Source: Bacillota bacterium
GTDB taxonomy: Bacteria; Bacillota; Clostridia; Lachnospirales; Lachnospiraceae
Reading direction: 5' to 3'
Assembly (NCBI GenBank): GCA_023416695.1
Contig: JAEZGY010000067.1
Coordinates: 41,426 to 105,425 of the forward strand
DNA: 64,000 bases
Shown here: piece after piece, positions 33,292 to 40,876 of the stretch
Position numbering within the stretch: position 1 is the first letter of the stretch
Layout of the letters: each line of letters starts with the position of its first letter
Position numbers and translations under genes: made by a program
The notes under the pieces: model-generated
What the model was told of the DNA's origin: nothing
The model's input: the letters and a program-made list of their open reading frames with translations, nothing else
The model's database searches: none

Positions 33292-33325
33292 AGAAAGCAC
33301 TTACTTAGGTAGGTGCTTTCTCTAT
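33292..33325 (+). terminator. terminator after the acidic microgene
   Basis: AGAAAGCACTTAC / GTAGGTGCTTTCT stem with loop TTAG. Confidence 0.82.
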
Positions 33326-33346
33326 ATCTTCTTGTCAAAAGGTTTG

Positions 33347-33375
33347 TTGACTCTTGCATTTATATGGGATATAAT
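33347..33375 (+). promoter_or_regulatory. promoter of the 114-aa gene, twin of the one at 32120
   Basis: TTGACT (33347-33352), 17 bp, TATAAT (33370-33375). Spacer CTTGCATTTATATGGGA differs from the 32120 promoter spacer TTTGTATTTATGTGGGA at three positions. Confidence 0.9.
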
Positions 33376-33401
33376 GGAAGAAAAAAGGGGAGGTATGTAG
33401 T

Positions 33402-33746
33402 ATGGCTAGGCATGTACTAAATAGTTTTATTGAAGTAGAAAGAGAAGTGATTCAAAAAATTATTAATTATTTTGATTCATTATCAAGTAATGAGTACGAG
33501 GATTTTAGGTGTGTTAAAATGGATGATGGATGTTATGATGTTACGATTGATTTTGGGAAATGTGGTTTAGATACTGTATCTTTCGTAGTTAGGGTAGAGG
33601 ATGTATATAAGTTGACTAGAGATGCTGATATAAACAGACTGAGCATTTTAATAGAAAAATATTTACATGATCAGATTTTTGATGAAGTTAATGATCGATT
33701 AGACAGTAAGAGAATGAATGATATCGTAATAAATAGTGGGATTTGA
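33402..33746 (+). CDS. 114-aa protein, unknown, in the moron island
   Basis: MARHVLNSFIEVEREVIQKI; helical N-terminus, a beta pair (DGCYDVTIDFG and TVSFVVRVEDV) and a helical C-terminus. No recognised domain. Own promoter and terminator; GGGGAGG precedes the ATG. The twin promoter suggests co-expression with the 310-aa membrane protein. Confidence 0.7.
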   Translation: MARHVLNSFIEVEREVIQKIINYFDSLSSNEYEDFRCVKMDDGCYDVTIDFGKCGLDTVSFVVRVEDVYKLTRDADINRLSILIEKYLHDQIFDEVNDRLDSKRMNDIVINSGI

Positions 33747-33753
33747 CAGTTTA

Positions 33754-33787
33754 TAAGCACTTAGAAATTTTTCTAGGTGCTTTTTTA
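33754..33787 (+). terminator. terminator closing the moron island
   Basis: AAGCACTTAGAAA / TTTCTAGGTGCTT then a run of Ts. Confidence 0.88.
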
Positions 33788-33822
33788 ATACAACAAAACA
33801 ACTCAATAGGTAGGTGGTGGTG

Positions 33823-34554
33823 ATGAGTGAAGCAAGAGCTCCAGATTATAAGTTAGCAGAAAAGGATTACATGACTGGAATGAAATACAAAGATATTGCT
33901 GTTAAGTATGGAGTATCTTTGAATACAGTTAAGTCATGGAAGACTAGATATAAATGGAATAAAAAAGGTGTGCACACAAAAAAAGAAAAGGTGTGCACAC
34001 AAAAGAAAGGTGCGCCATATGGTAATCAGAATGCTATAGGGAATAATGGTGGTGCTCCTAAGCAGAATAAACATGCAGAGAAGTATGGATTCTTTAACAA
34101 GTATCTTCCAGAGGAAACAAAGGAGATATTTGACGCTATTAGTAAGGCTAATCCGTTAGATCTACTGTGGCATAATATCCAAATCGCCTATGCTGCCATT
34201 GTAAGGGCACAAAGGATTGCTTACGTTAAGGATCAACAGGATAAGACAACTAATAGAATAGGCGAGAAAAATGGAGATAAAGTGTACGAGGAACGATGGG
34301 AAGTACAAGAAGCATGGGATAAGCAGGAGAACTTCCTTAAGGCGCAAGCTAGAGCTCAATCAGAACTAAGGTCTATGATTAAACAGTATGATGAGATGCT
34401 TCATAAGGATTGGGAGCTTGCTACCGATGAACAGAAAGCACGTATTACAGTGCTTAAGGCCAAGGCTCAAATAGATGAAGTTGGTCAACATGAAGATGAT
34501 GGCTTTATTTCTGCCATGGAAGGAAAGGTTGATGATGTATGGCAAGACTCCTAA
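33823..34554 (+). CDS. terS: terminase small subunit
   Basis: 243 aa. N-terminal helix-turn-helix (YMTGMKYKDIAVKYGVSLNT), a Lys/Gly-rich linker ending GAPYGNQNAIGNNGGAPKQN that is typical of Firmicutes TerS, and a helical oligomerisation region. It recognises phage DNA to start packaging. ATG at 33823 chosen over upstream in-frame GTGs because GGTAGGTGG lies before it. Overlaps terL by 16 bp. Confidence 0.88.
   Translation: MSEARAPDYKLAEKDYMTGMKYKDIAVKYGVSLNTVKSWKTRYKWNKKGVHTKKEKVCTQKKGAPYGNQNAIGNNGGAPKQNKHAEKYGFFNKYLPEETKEIFDAISKANPLDLLWHNIQIAYAAIVRAQRIAYVKDQQDKTTNRIGEKNGDKVYEERWEVQEAWDKQENFLKAQARAQSELRSMIKQYDEMLHKDWELATDEQKARITVLKAKAQIDEVGQHEDDGFISAMEGKVDDVWQDS
33968..34000. repeat. duplicated palindrome GTGTGCACAC inside terS
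   Basis: Perfect 10-bp palindromes at 33968-33977 and 33991-34000, 23 bp apart, within longer direct repeats AAAGGTGTGCACACAAAA. They encode the charged linker (GVHTKK / KVCTQKK). Could be part of the packaging recognition site, which in some phages lies in terS. Confidence 0.55.
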
Positions 34555-35837
34555 AGAAAGTCATATTCAGGTTTAAGCCTTTCTCCAATAAGCAGCTTAG
34601 AGTATTAACATGGTGGCTACGTAACTCCCCAGTACATGACAAAGATGGTATCATAGCTGATGGTGCTATTCGTTCCGGCAAGACGTTATCAATGTCATTA
34701 TCTTATGTTATATGGGCCATGGAGACATTCACAGACCAGAACTTTGGTATGTGTGGCAAGACAATAGGTTCATTTAGGAGAAACGTACTTTTCTGGTTAA
34801 AGCTTATGCTTAAATCAAGAGGTTATGGAGTCGTTGATCATAGAGCAGACAACTTAATAATTGTTACCAAGGGTGATAAGATGAATTATTTTTACATCTT
34901 TGGTGGAAAAGACGAGCGGTCGCAGGATTTGATACAAGGTATCACACTTGCAGGCTGCTTTTTTGATGAAGTCGCATTGATGCCTGAATCATTCGTTAAC
35001 CAGGCAACAGGTCGTTGTTCGGTAGAAGGATCTAAGTATTGGTTCAACTGTAACCCAGATGGGCCATATCATTGGTTTAAGGTTAACTGGATTGATAAGC
35101 TTACAGAGAAGAATCTTCTATATCTTCACTTTACTATGGATGATAATTTGAGTCTCTCGGAGCACATCAAAGAAAGATATCGTAGGATGTATTCTGGTGT
35201 GTTCTACAAGAGGTATATCTTAGGACTTTGGGTAGTAGCTGAGGGTGTTATCTATGATATGTTTGACTCAGCAAGGCATGTGGTCAAAGGAATTAAAGAC
35301 TTACTTACAACGGCATTTTATGTTAGTTGTGACTATGGCACACAGAATGCAACCGTATTTCTTCTATGGCAGAAAACCAAGGAAGGTAAATGGATTTGTG
35401 TGAGAGAGTATTACTACTCTGGTAGAGATGAAAGTATGCAGAAGACAGATACAGAGTATGCAGACGATTTAAAGACATGGCTAAACGGTATAAAGCCAAC
35501 AGCCATTATAATAGATCCTTCGGCAGCTTCCTTCATTGCAGAGCTAAGGAAACGAGGTTACTCGATAAGAAAGGCCAAGAATGATGTGCTAGATGGTATA
35601 AGGCTTGTAGCGAGTTTACTCAACCAAGATATGATAGCATTTGATAAATCATGTGAGAATACCTTACTAGAATTTGCATCATACATTTGGGATGCCAAAG
35701 CTTCTGAACGTGGTGAGGACAAGCCAATTAAGACACATGATCATGCAATGGATGCTGTTAGATACTTTTGCTATACGATACTCAACACAGCAAACAAGGT
35801 TACTATTGGAAACAAAGCAAGATTAGGAATAAGGTAG
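34539..35837 (+). CDS. terL: terminase large subunit (PBSX-type)
   Basis: 432 aa. ATPase part: Walker A GAIRSGKT (about 48-55) and Walker B LAGCFFDEVAL. Nuclease part: DYGTQNATVFLLW and IIDPSAASF, later THDHAMDAVRYF with the metal-binding Asp. Motor that cuts and pumps DNA into the prohead. Full family length. Confidence 0.96.
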   Translation: MARLLKKVIFRFKPFSNKQLRVLTWWLRNSPVHDKDGIIADGAIRSGKTLSMSLSYVIWAMETFTDQNFGMCGKTIGSFRRNVLFWLKLMLKSRGYGVVDHRADNLIIVTKGDKMNYFYIFGGKDERSQDLIQGITLAGCFFDEVALMPESFVNQATGRCSVEGSKYWFNCNPDGPYHWFKVNWIDKLTEKNLLYLHFTMDDNLSLSEHIKERYRRMYSGVFYKRYILGLWVVAEGVIYDMFDSARHVVKGIKDLLTTAFYVSCDYGTQNATVFLLWQKTKEGKWICVREYYYSGRDESMQKTDTEYADDLKTWLNGIKPTAIIIDPSAASFIAELRKRGYSIRKAKNDVLDGIRLVASLLNQDMIAFDKSCENTLLEFASYIWDAKASERGEDKPIKTHDHAMDAVRYFCYTILNTANKVTIGNKARLGIR

Positions 35838-35844
35838 GTGCTAT

Positions 35845-36174
35845 ATGCAGGTCAATGTACTTGGAACTGATTACACAATAGAAAAACTACATCAGAAAGA
35901 AGATAAGTATCTTGATACAAGAGATGGTTATTGTGATAAAACATCCAAGAGAATTGTAGTCAAGTTAGAAGATGAAAGAAATGAGCTTGAAAACTATAAC
36001 GTTTATATGAAAACAGTATTAAGGCATGAGATTGTACATGCGTTCCTATTTGAGAGTGGTCTGCATGAGAACTTTATGCATCCGGAGAATGGCCATGATG
36101 AAACAATGGTGGATTGGATAGCAGTACAGTTTCCCAAGATGATAAAAGCATTCACAGATGCTGGTTGCTTATAG
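35845..36174 (+). CDS. small zincin-like metallopeptidase
   Basis: 109 aa. The motif VLRHEIVHAFLFESGL is a HExxH zinc-binding helix near residue 62. N-terminal strands and a C-terminal WIAVQFPKMIKAF helix complete a minimal gluzincin-like fold. Placed between terminase and portal; such proteins are frequent there in clostridial phages, with unknown substrate. Confidence 0.75.
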   Translation: MQVNVLGTDYTIEKLHQKEDKYLDTRDGYCDKTSKRIVVKLEDERNELENYNVYMKTVLRHEIVHAFLFESGLHENFMHPENGHDETMVDWIAVQFPKMIKAFTDAGCL

Positions 36175-36190
36175 AAGGTAGGTGGTAAAC

Positions 36191-37585
36191 ATGATTATAA
36201 AAAGCAGAGAGTTTTTGAATGCAGATGGCAGTGTACCGGATAAGCTTCTGCATGTGTGTATTGTGGAGCATGGCAAACAGATAGCTCGATTGAAGAAACT
36301 GTTTGATTACTACGACGGTCAACACGAAATAAACAATCGTACTATGACAGAGGGTCTACCAAATAATAAGCTGGTGTGCAACCATGCACAGTATATCTCA
36401 GATATGGCTACTGGTTATGTCTTCGGTGTACCAGTACAATACGGTGGTGATGAGACTCAGGTTGAAGAGCTTAATGACCATTACACTGATATTGACGAGG
36501 ATAGTCATAACAACGAATTAGGGTTAGATATGTCCATATATGGTCATGCATTAGAAATAATCTACATGGGTACGGAAGAGTCACCTAGGGAGAGTATTGC
36601 TTGCTATAGTCCATTAAATAGCTTTTTGGTATGTGATGATACAGTGGAAAATGTCCCTATGTTTGCGGTTACATACTATCAGAAGAGAGACATTGATGGT
36701 AAGGCACAGGGTTATGATGTGACTGTAATTACTGACAAGCATCAATATGATTATACCGCAAATGACCTTAGCGCAGAAACTTTTGCTCTTGAAGGTAAGC
36801 CTATAGAGCATTACTTTGGTGGGGTTCCGGTAATTGAGTATAAGAACAATAAGTTTGCTAAGGGAGACTTTGAAACGGTTCTAACCCTGATTGATGCATA
36901 CAATGTGCTGCAGTCTGACCGTATCAATGATAAACAACAACTTGTTGATGCCATACTTGCAGTATATGGCATGTCATTTGGCGATACGGAAGAAGAAATG
37001 ACTAAGACTGCTAAATTCCTGAGAGATCAGAAGATTCTTGAGATACCTGGAGAAGGAGCTAAGGCTGAATGGTTAATCAAGAATCTATCTGAATCAGAAG
37101 TTGAGGTCCTAAAGAAGTCTCTCAAAGACGATATCCATGAATTCTCCAAGGTTCCATGCCTGACAGATGAGAACTTCGTAGGCAATGCTTCCGGTGTTGC
37201 TATGAAGTACAAGCTACTAGGATTGGAACAGCTAGGAAAGACCAAGGAGCGATACTTCAAACAAGGGTTAAGGAAAAGGCTGCAGCTTACTTCTAATGTC
37301 CTCTCAATCAAAGCTAAACAGTTGGATGTAAGTAAGATTGATATTACTATGAAGCGTAGCCTTCCTGTAGATGATGAATTACTTGCTAAAATTGCGCAGG
37401 AAACAGATGGCCTTATCTCCTGGGAGACCAGAGTTAAGAATTACAATCCAGAACTGGACGTTAATGAGGAGCGCAAACGACTTCTAGAAGAAAAGAAAGA
37501 AGCTGCTAAGATACAGCAAGAGGCATTTGGTTCATATGGATTCGGTGGTGAGGATAAGGAGGAGAACAAGGATGGCAAAGATTAA
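36191..37585 (+). CDS. portal protein (SPP1 gp6-like)
   Basis: 464 aa. LKKLFDYYDGQHEI, PNNKLVCNHAQYISDMATGYVFGVPVQY and GNASGVAMKYKLLGLE are SPP1-type portal signatures. The C-terminal tail is acidic and Lys/Glu-rich. Forms the dodecameric channel at one capsid vertex. ATG at 36191 (AGGTAGGTGG upstream). Confidence 0.94.
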   Translation: MIIKSREFLNADGSVPDKLLHVCIVEHGKQIARLKKLFDYYDGQHEINNRTMTEGLPNNKLVCNHAQYISDMATGYVFGVPVQYGGDETQVEELNDHYTDIDEDSHNNELGLDMSIYGHALEIIYMGTEESPRESIACYSPLNSFLVCDDTVENVPMFAVTYYQKRDIDGKAQGYDVTVITDKHQYDYTANDLSAETFALEGKPIEHYFGGVPVIEYKNNKFAKGDFETVLTLIDAYNVLQSDRINDKQQLVDAILAVYGMSFGDTEEEMTKTAKFLRDQKILEIPGEGAKAEWLIKNLSESEVEVLKKSLKDDIHEFSKVPCLTDENFVGNASGVAMKYKLLGLEQLGKTKERYFKQGLRKRLQLTSNVLSIKAKQLDVSKIDITMKRSLPVDDELLAKIAQETDGLISWETRVKNYNPELDVNEERKRLLEEKKEAAKIQQEAFGSYGFGGEDKEENKDGKD

Positions 37586-37778
37586 TGTTACTGGGTACGA
37601 CAAAAAAGGTACTAGAAAAGTATTCGTAAATGGTATTGACATTCCAGATGTCGAAAGCGTAAAGCATGAAGTTGCAGCTGGTGGAATTGATGTAGCTGTT
37701 ATAACAATACGTGCAGATTCTTATGAATCCAAGTTATACGGTGGTGATCAGGTAGATGAAGTTCAAGAAGCGAAGTAA
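37572..37778 (+). CDS. small phage protein, unknown
   Basis: 68 aa, MAKINVTGYDKKGTRKVFVN; beta-rich. ATG at 37572 lies inside the end of the portal gene and behind AAGGAGGAGAAC. Overlaps the MuF gene start by 23 bp. No domain assigned. Confidence 0.6.
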   Translation: MAKINVTGYDKKGTRKVFVNGIDIPDVESVKHEVAAGGIDVAVITIRADSYESKLYGGDQVDEVQEAK

Positions 37779-39297
37779 GAAGTATTGGGTTGAGCGTACT
37801 GATAAACGTATGGAGCTGGCACATCGTAATGCCAATGAAGTTACAGCTGAGGTAAGTAAGGCTTACGATAAAGCCATAGAGCAGATTAATAAGGATATGG
37901 ACAGTATTCTTACTAACTTCTCTAAGCTAGACGGTATGACCAAGGATGAAGCGATAAAGCTCTTGAATGAACGTATTTCTCCTAAGAAATTGGAAGAAAT
38001 TAGAGCAGAGATAAAAACTCTCCCAGATGGTCCTATCAAGACACAGTTGATTAATAAGATTAATGCGCAGGCTTACCGGGCAAGAATGACACGTAAACAG
38101 GCATTAAAGGAGAAGCTGCAGATAGAATGTTCCAAGGTTGCATCCACAGAGCTAGAAGCTAGTAGAAAGTTCTACACCAAGCAAATCAAAGAGACATACT
38201 ATCGCAATATGTTTGATTTCTCTCAAGGAGTTGGACAGGCCATTGACTTTACTCTCGTTCCGAAAAAGCGAATTGATGCAATCCTAGAAGCTAACTGGTC
38301 AGGGAAGCACTACTCAAAGCGTATCTGGGGGAACTGTGAGGCATTTGCTGAGAAACTAGAGGAGCTAATCCTTAAAGGTGCCATGGAAGGTAAGAATAGT
38401 ACTGTATTGGCTAGAGAACTTAGAGAATATGCCAATGTCGGTAAGCATGTGTCAGAGAGACTACTGCGAACAGAGACTACATACATTGCCACTATGGCAG
38501 ACTTAGAGGCTATGAAAGACAGAGATACAGAGGAGTTAGAGTTTGTTGCTACGCTGGATGGTAGAACCTCTAGAAAATGCCAAGAACATGACGGTAATCG
38601 TGTTAAGGTCAGTAAAGCGGAGCCGGGTAAGAACGTCCCTCCTCTCCATACCTACTGTAGATCTACTATGATAGAGGTCATGGATGATTTGGAACACAAG
38701 GTCAGATGGGCAAGAGATAAATCCGGTAAACCTATACAAGTACCTGGTGATATGAAGTATCCAGAGTTTAAAGAGAAGTTCCTTGAAAAATCTGGAAAAA
38801 ATGATATAATAAAGTCAGAGGATAAAACATATATGATTAAATCACCGATTGAGCATAAGAATACTGGAAAAGGAAATCCTAATGCTATAACAATGATTGG
38901 AAGACCTCTAAATAATCGACAGGAAAAGCTTTTACATCAATTAAGTAATTACGATGAAAGAGTTATAGTGAAGAAGAGTTATGTTAGCATGGTTGATTTA
39001 GCAGCGTTAACTGCTCAAACTGGAGTTGAGTTTGCAATGTTTACAAAAGGTGTAGAACGTCTTATAATTAGAGGAAATGAAGTATCTGTAAATGTAACAC
39101 TTGATATAGCAAAGAAACTTAAAGAAGACGGTTATAAGTGGAGTGGACATACTCATCCTGGTAATAATGATTTTGCTTTGTTAGCATCAGATGGTGATGT
39201 CCAGATACTAAAAGAATTTGACCAACAATATGGAGTGATTTACGATTCTAGAGGACGTTTCAGTATATTTGAAGGAGGGGATAACAGTGAGACCTAA
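37756..39297 (+). CDS. MuF minor head protein fused to a C-terminal JAMM-like domain (candidate polymorphic toxin)
   Basis: 513 aa. Residues about 1-330 are a Mu gpF/SPP1 gp7-type head protein: LLRTETTYIATMADLEAM, EFVATLDGRTSRKCQEHDG and VPPLHTYCRSTM. After a Lys/Asn-rich linker (350-380) an extra domain of about 130 residues follows, containing YKWSGHTHPGNNDF then LASDGD, the H-x-H-P-x(n)-S-x-x-D pattern of JAMM/MPN metalloproteases. This matches the known design of MuF polymorphic toxins, where the toxin rides in the virion. The next gene overlaps by 11 bp and may be the immunity partner. Confidence 0.82.
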   Translation: MKFKKRSKKYWVERTDKRMELAHRNANEVTAEVSKAYDKAIEQINKDMDSILTNFSKLDGMTKDEAIKLLNERISPKKLEEIRAEIKTLPDGPIKTQLINKINAQAYRARMTRKQALKEKLQIECSKVASTELEASRKFYTKQIKETYYRNMFDFSQGVGQAIDFTLVPKKRIDAILEANWSGKHYSKRIWGNCEAFAEKLEELILKGAMEGKNSTVLARELREYANVGKHVSERLLRTETTYIATMADLEAMKDRDTEELEFVATLDGRTSRKCQEHDGNRVKVSKAEPGKNVPPLHTYCRSTMIEVMDDLEHKVRWARDKSGKPIQVPGDMKYPEFKEKFLEKSGKNDIIKSEDKTYMIKSPIEHKNTGKGNPNAITMIGRPLNNRQEKLLHQLSNYDERVIVKKSYVSMVDLAALTAQTGVEFAMFTKGVERLIIRGNEVSVNVTLDIAKKLKEDGYKWSGHTHPGNNDFALLASDGDVQILKEFDQQYGVIYDSRGRFSIFEGGDNSET

Positions 39298-39559
39298 GGT
39301 TTATGAAATTGAAAAAGTCACAGCTATTAATGCAGCTAAAAATTTTTGTATTAGCAATAATTTATCAGTATCAAAATTAAGTAAGCAAAATATTCAATAT
39401 ATTAATGGTATGGCTGTGTTTGCTCAGAGAAGAAATGTTAGTCTTAATGGCCTTGCAAATGATTTGTCTTCTCAACCAGTTCCTACATTAGTAGTAAAAA
39501 GAGAAGGTAATAGAATAGTTGTTAACAAGACTGAAAACACAGATTTATACTTAAAATAA
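39287..39559 (+). CDS. candidate immunity/partner protein of the MuF-JAMM fusion
   Basis: 90 aa, GTG start behind GGAGGGG, overlapping the end of the MuF gene and followed directly by a terminator. MRPKVYEIEKVTAI, then SKLSKQNIQYINGMAVFAQR; small, basic and without a known domain. It resembles no structural phage protein I know, and its tight coupling to the toxin-like tail suggests an immunity or chaperone role. This is inference from position. Confidence 0.6.
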   Translation: MRPKVYEIEKVTAINAAKNFCISNNLSVSKLSKQNIQYINGMAVFAQRRNVSLNGLANDLSSQPVPTLVVKREGNRIVVNKTENTDLYLK

Positions 39560-39596
39560 TACCACCAATCAGTAAAATGGTCAGGTGGTATTTTTA
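39559..39596 (+). terminator. terminator after the MuF module
   Basis: ATACCACC / GGTGGTAT stem with an inner imperfect stem and TTTTT; it begins in the stop codon of the small partner gene. Confidence 0.87.
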
Positions 39597-39638
39597 TATT
39601 CAGAAATAATAACCTAGACGGTCAGAATTAAAGACACA

Positions 39639-39665
39639 GGCGCTTACTTTGGTAGGCGCTTTTGT
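39639..39665 (+). terminator. second hairpin terminator
   Basis: AGGCGCTTAC / GTAGGCGCTT with loop TTTG and T run; the same design as the hairpin at 33292. Confidence 0.7.
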
Positions 39666-39696
39666 TATGCCTAAAAGGAAGTCGGTGGGGACGTAG

Positions 39697-39957
39697 GTGC
39701 TAAAGATTAAGAAAAGCCTGACTAAGGAAGAATGGATTGTATTTAATCCAGATAACTTTGACCTACATACCCATTGCCGGAGTCAGAGAGTGGCTGTGGC
39801 AATAAAGAGGACTGTAGAACATCACGAGATACCTAAATCGATAGATTTAAGGTTTATTGATAGCTGTATGAGAGTTACTACAAACAAGGCTTATCTGAGA
39901 AAATTAGAAGCCTACAAAACTTATGTGAAAGAAGGTGAGAATTATGGCAGAAACTAA
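39697..39957 (+). CDS. small phage protein, unknown
   Basis: 86 aa, GTG start. Contains KSLTKEEWIVFNPDNFDLHT then HCRSQRVAVAIKRTVEHHEI; helical, with several His. Sits between head and scaffold genes. No domain recognised. Confidence 0.65.
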   Translation: MLKIKKSLTKEEWIVFNPDNFDLHTHCRSQRVAVAIKRTVEHHEIPKSIDLRFIDSCMRVTTNKAYLRKLEAYKTYVKEGENYGRN

Positions 39958-40132
39958 GCTAACTAAAGCTCCTGTTTGGCAGGGGAATAATGAGTCTGAG
40001 GTCAATGAGTATCTAAAAGGCATTGAGGGTATCGACTGGCATTATGTTACTAGTGGTGGAAAAAAGGAATTGTACTTAGTTAAAAATGGTGCGGAAAAAT
40101 GCATCAAATTGAAAAAGGAAGTAACTTGGTAG
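39944..40132 (+). CDS. small phage protein, unknown
   Basis: 62 aa from ATG at 39944 (GAAGGTGAG upstream), overlapping the previous gene by 14 bp. MAETKLTKAPVWQGNNESEV then a beta-rich C-terminus. No domain recognised. Confidence 0.6.
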   Translation: MAETKLTKAPVWQGNNESEVNEYLKGIEGIDWHYVTSGGKKELYLVKNGAEKCIKLKKEVTW

Positions 40133-40144
40133 TCACTTGGCATT

Positions 40145-40170
40145 AGAGAGAGTCTTCGGGCTCTCTTTTA
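40145..40170 (+). terminator. terminator before the scaffold gene
   Basis: AGAGAGTC-TTCG-GGCTCTCT with TTTTA following; very stable tetraloop. Confidence 0.75.
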
Positions 40171-40236
40171 TTATGCATAAAATCTCATTTAATGTGCTGG
40201 GGGCTAAAGCCAATGGCATGGGAAAGGAAGATAACA

Positions 40237-40857
40237 ATGAAATTTAGAAATCAAACCATGAAGTATAATTTACAGTTTTTCGCTGAAGACGGAGCTGGGA
40301 CCGATGAAGGCAATGGTGATGGAGCTGGTGCAGGAACTGGAGAAGGCGATAATGGATCTACTCAACCAATTAGCTTTGACGATTTTCTCAAGGACAGCAA
40401 GAATCAATCAGAATTTGATAAGCGAGTAGCCAAGGCTATTGAGACGAGGCAGGCTAAGTGGCAATCAGAGTATGAACAGAAGATTGAGGCTGCAAAGACT
40501 GAAGCTACTAAGTTGGCTAAGATGACAGCTGATCAAAAGGCGCAGTATGAACAGGAACAGCGCATGGCAGACCTGGAGAAGAGAGAGAAAGAGCTTACGA
40601 CTCGTGAGTTAAAAGCACAGGCTAATCTGACTCTGACAGAAAAAGGTCTTCCTATAGAGCTTGCTAATGTCTTGAATTATGCAGATGCTGAAAGCTGTAA
40701 TGCATCTATTGAAGCTGTATCAAAAGCATTTCAAGCTGCTGTTGAGAAATCCGTTAACGACAAACTTCGTGGTAATGGTGCACCTAAGGGCGCGCAAGGT
40801 AACAGTAGTAATTCCTTACAGGACACCATAGCAAAAGCTATGAGAGGTCAAATTTAA
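40237..40857 (+). CDS. capsid scaffolding protein (DUF4355)
   Basis: 206 aa from ATG at 40237 (GAAAGGAAG upstream). Opening KYNLQFFAE is the hallmark of DUF4355 scaffolds, then a Gly/Asp-rich stretch and a long coiled coil (60-150, KMTADQKAQYEQEQRMADLE). Directs prohead assembly; directly before the capsid gene. Confidence 0.9.
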   Translation: MKFRNQTMKYNLQFFAEDGAGTDEGNGDGAGAGTGEGDNGSTQPISFDDFLKDSKNQSEFDKRVAKAIETRQAKWQSEYEQKIEAAKTEATKLAKMTADQKAQYEQEQRMADLEKREKELTTRELKAQANLTLTEKGLPIELANVLNYADAESCNASIEAVSKAFQAAVEKSVNDKLRGNGAPKGAQGNSSNSLQDTIAKAMRGQI

Positions 40858-40876
40858 AGAAAGAAGGTATTAGAAT

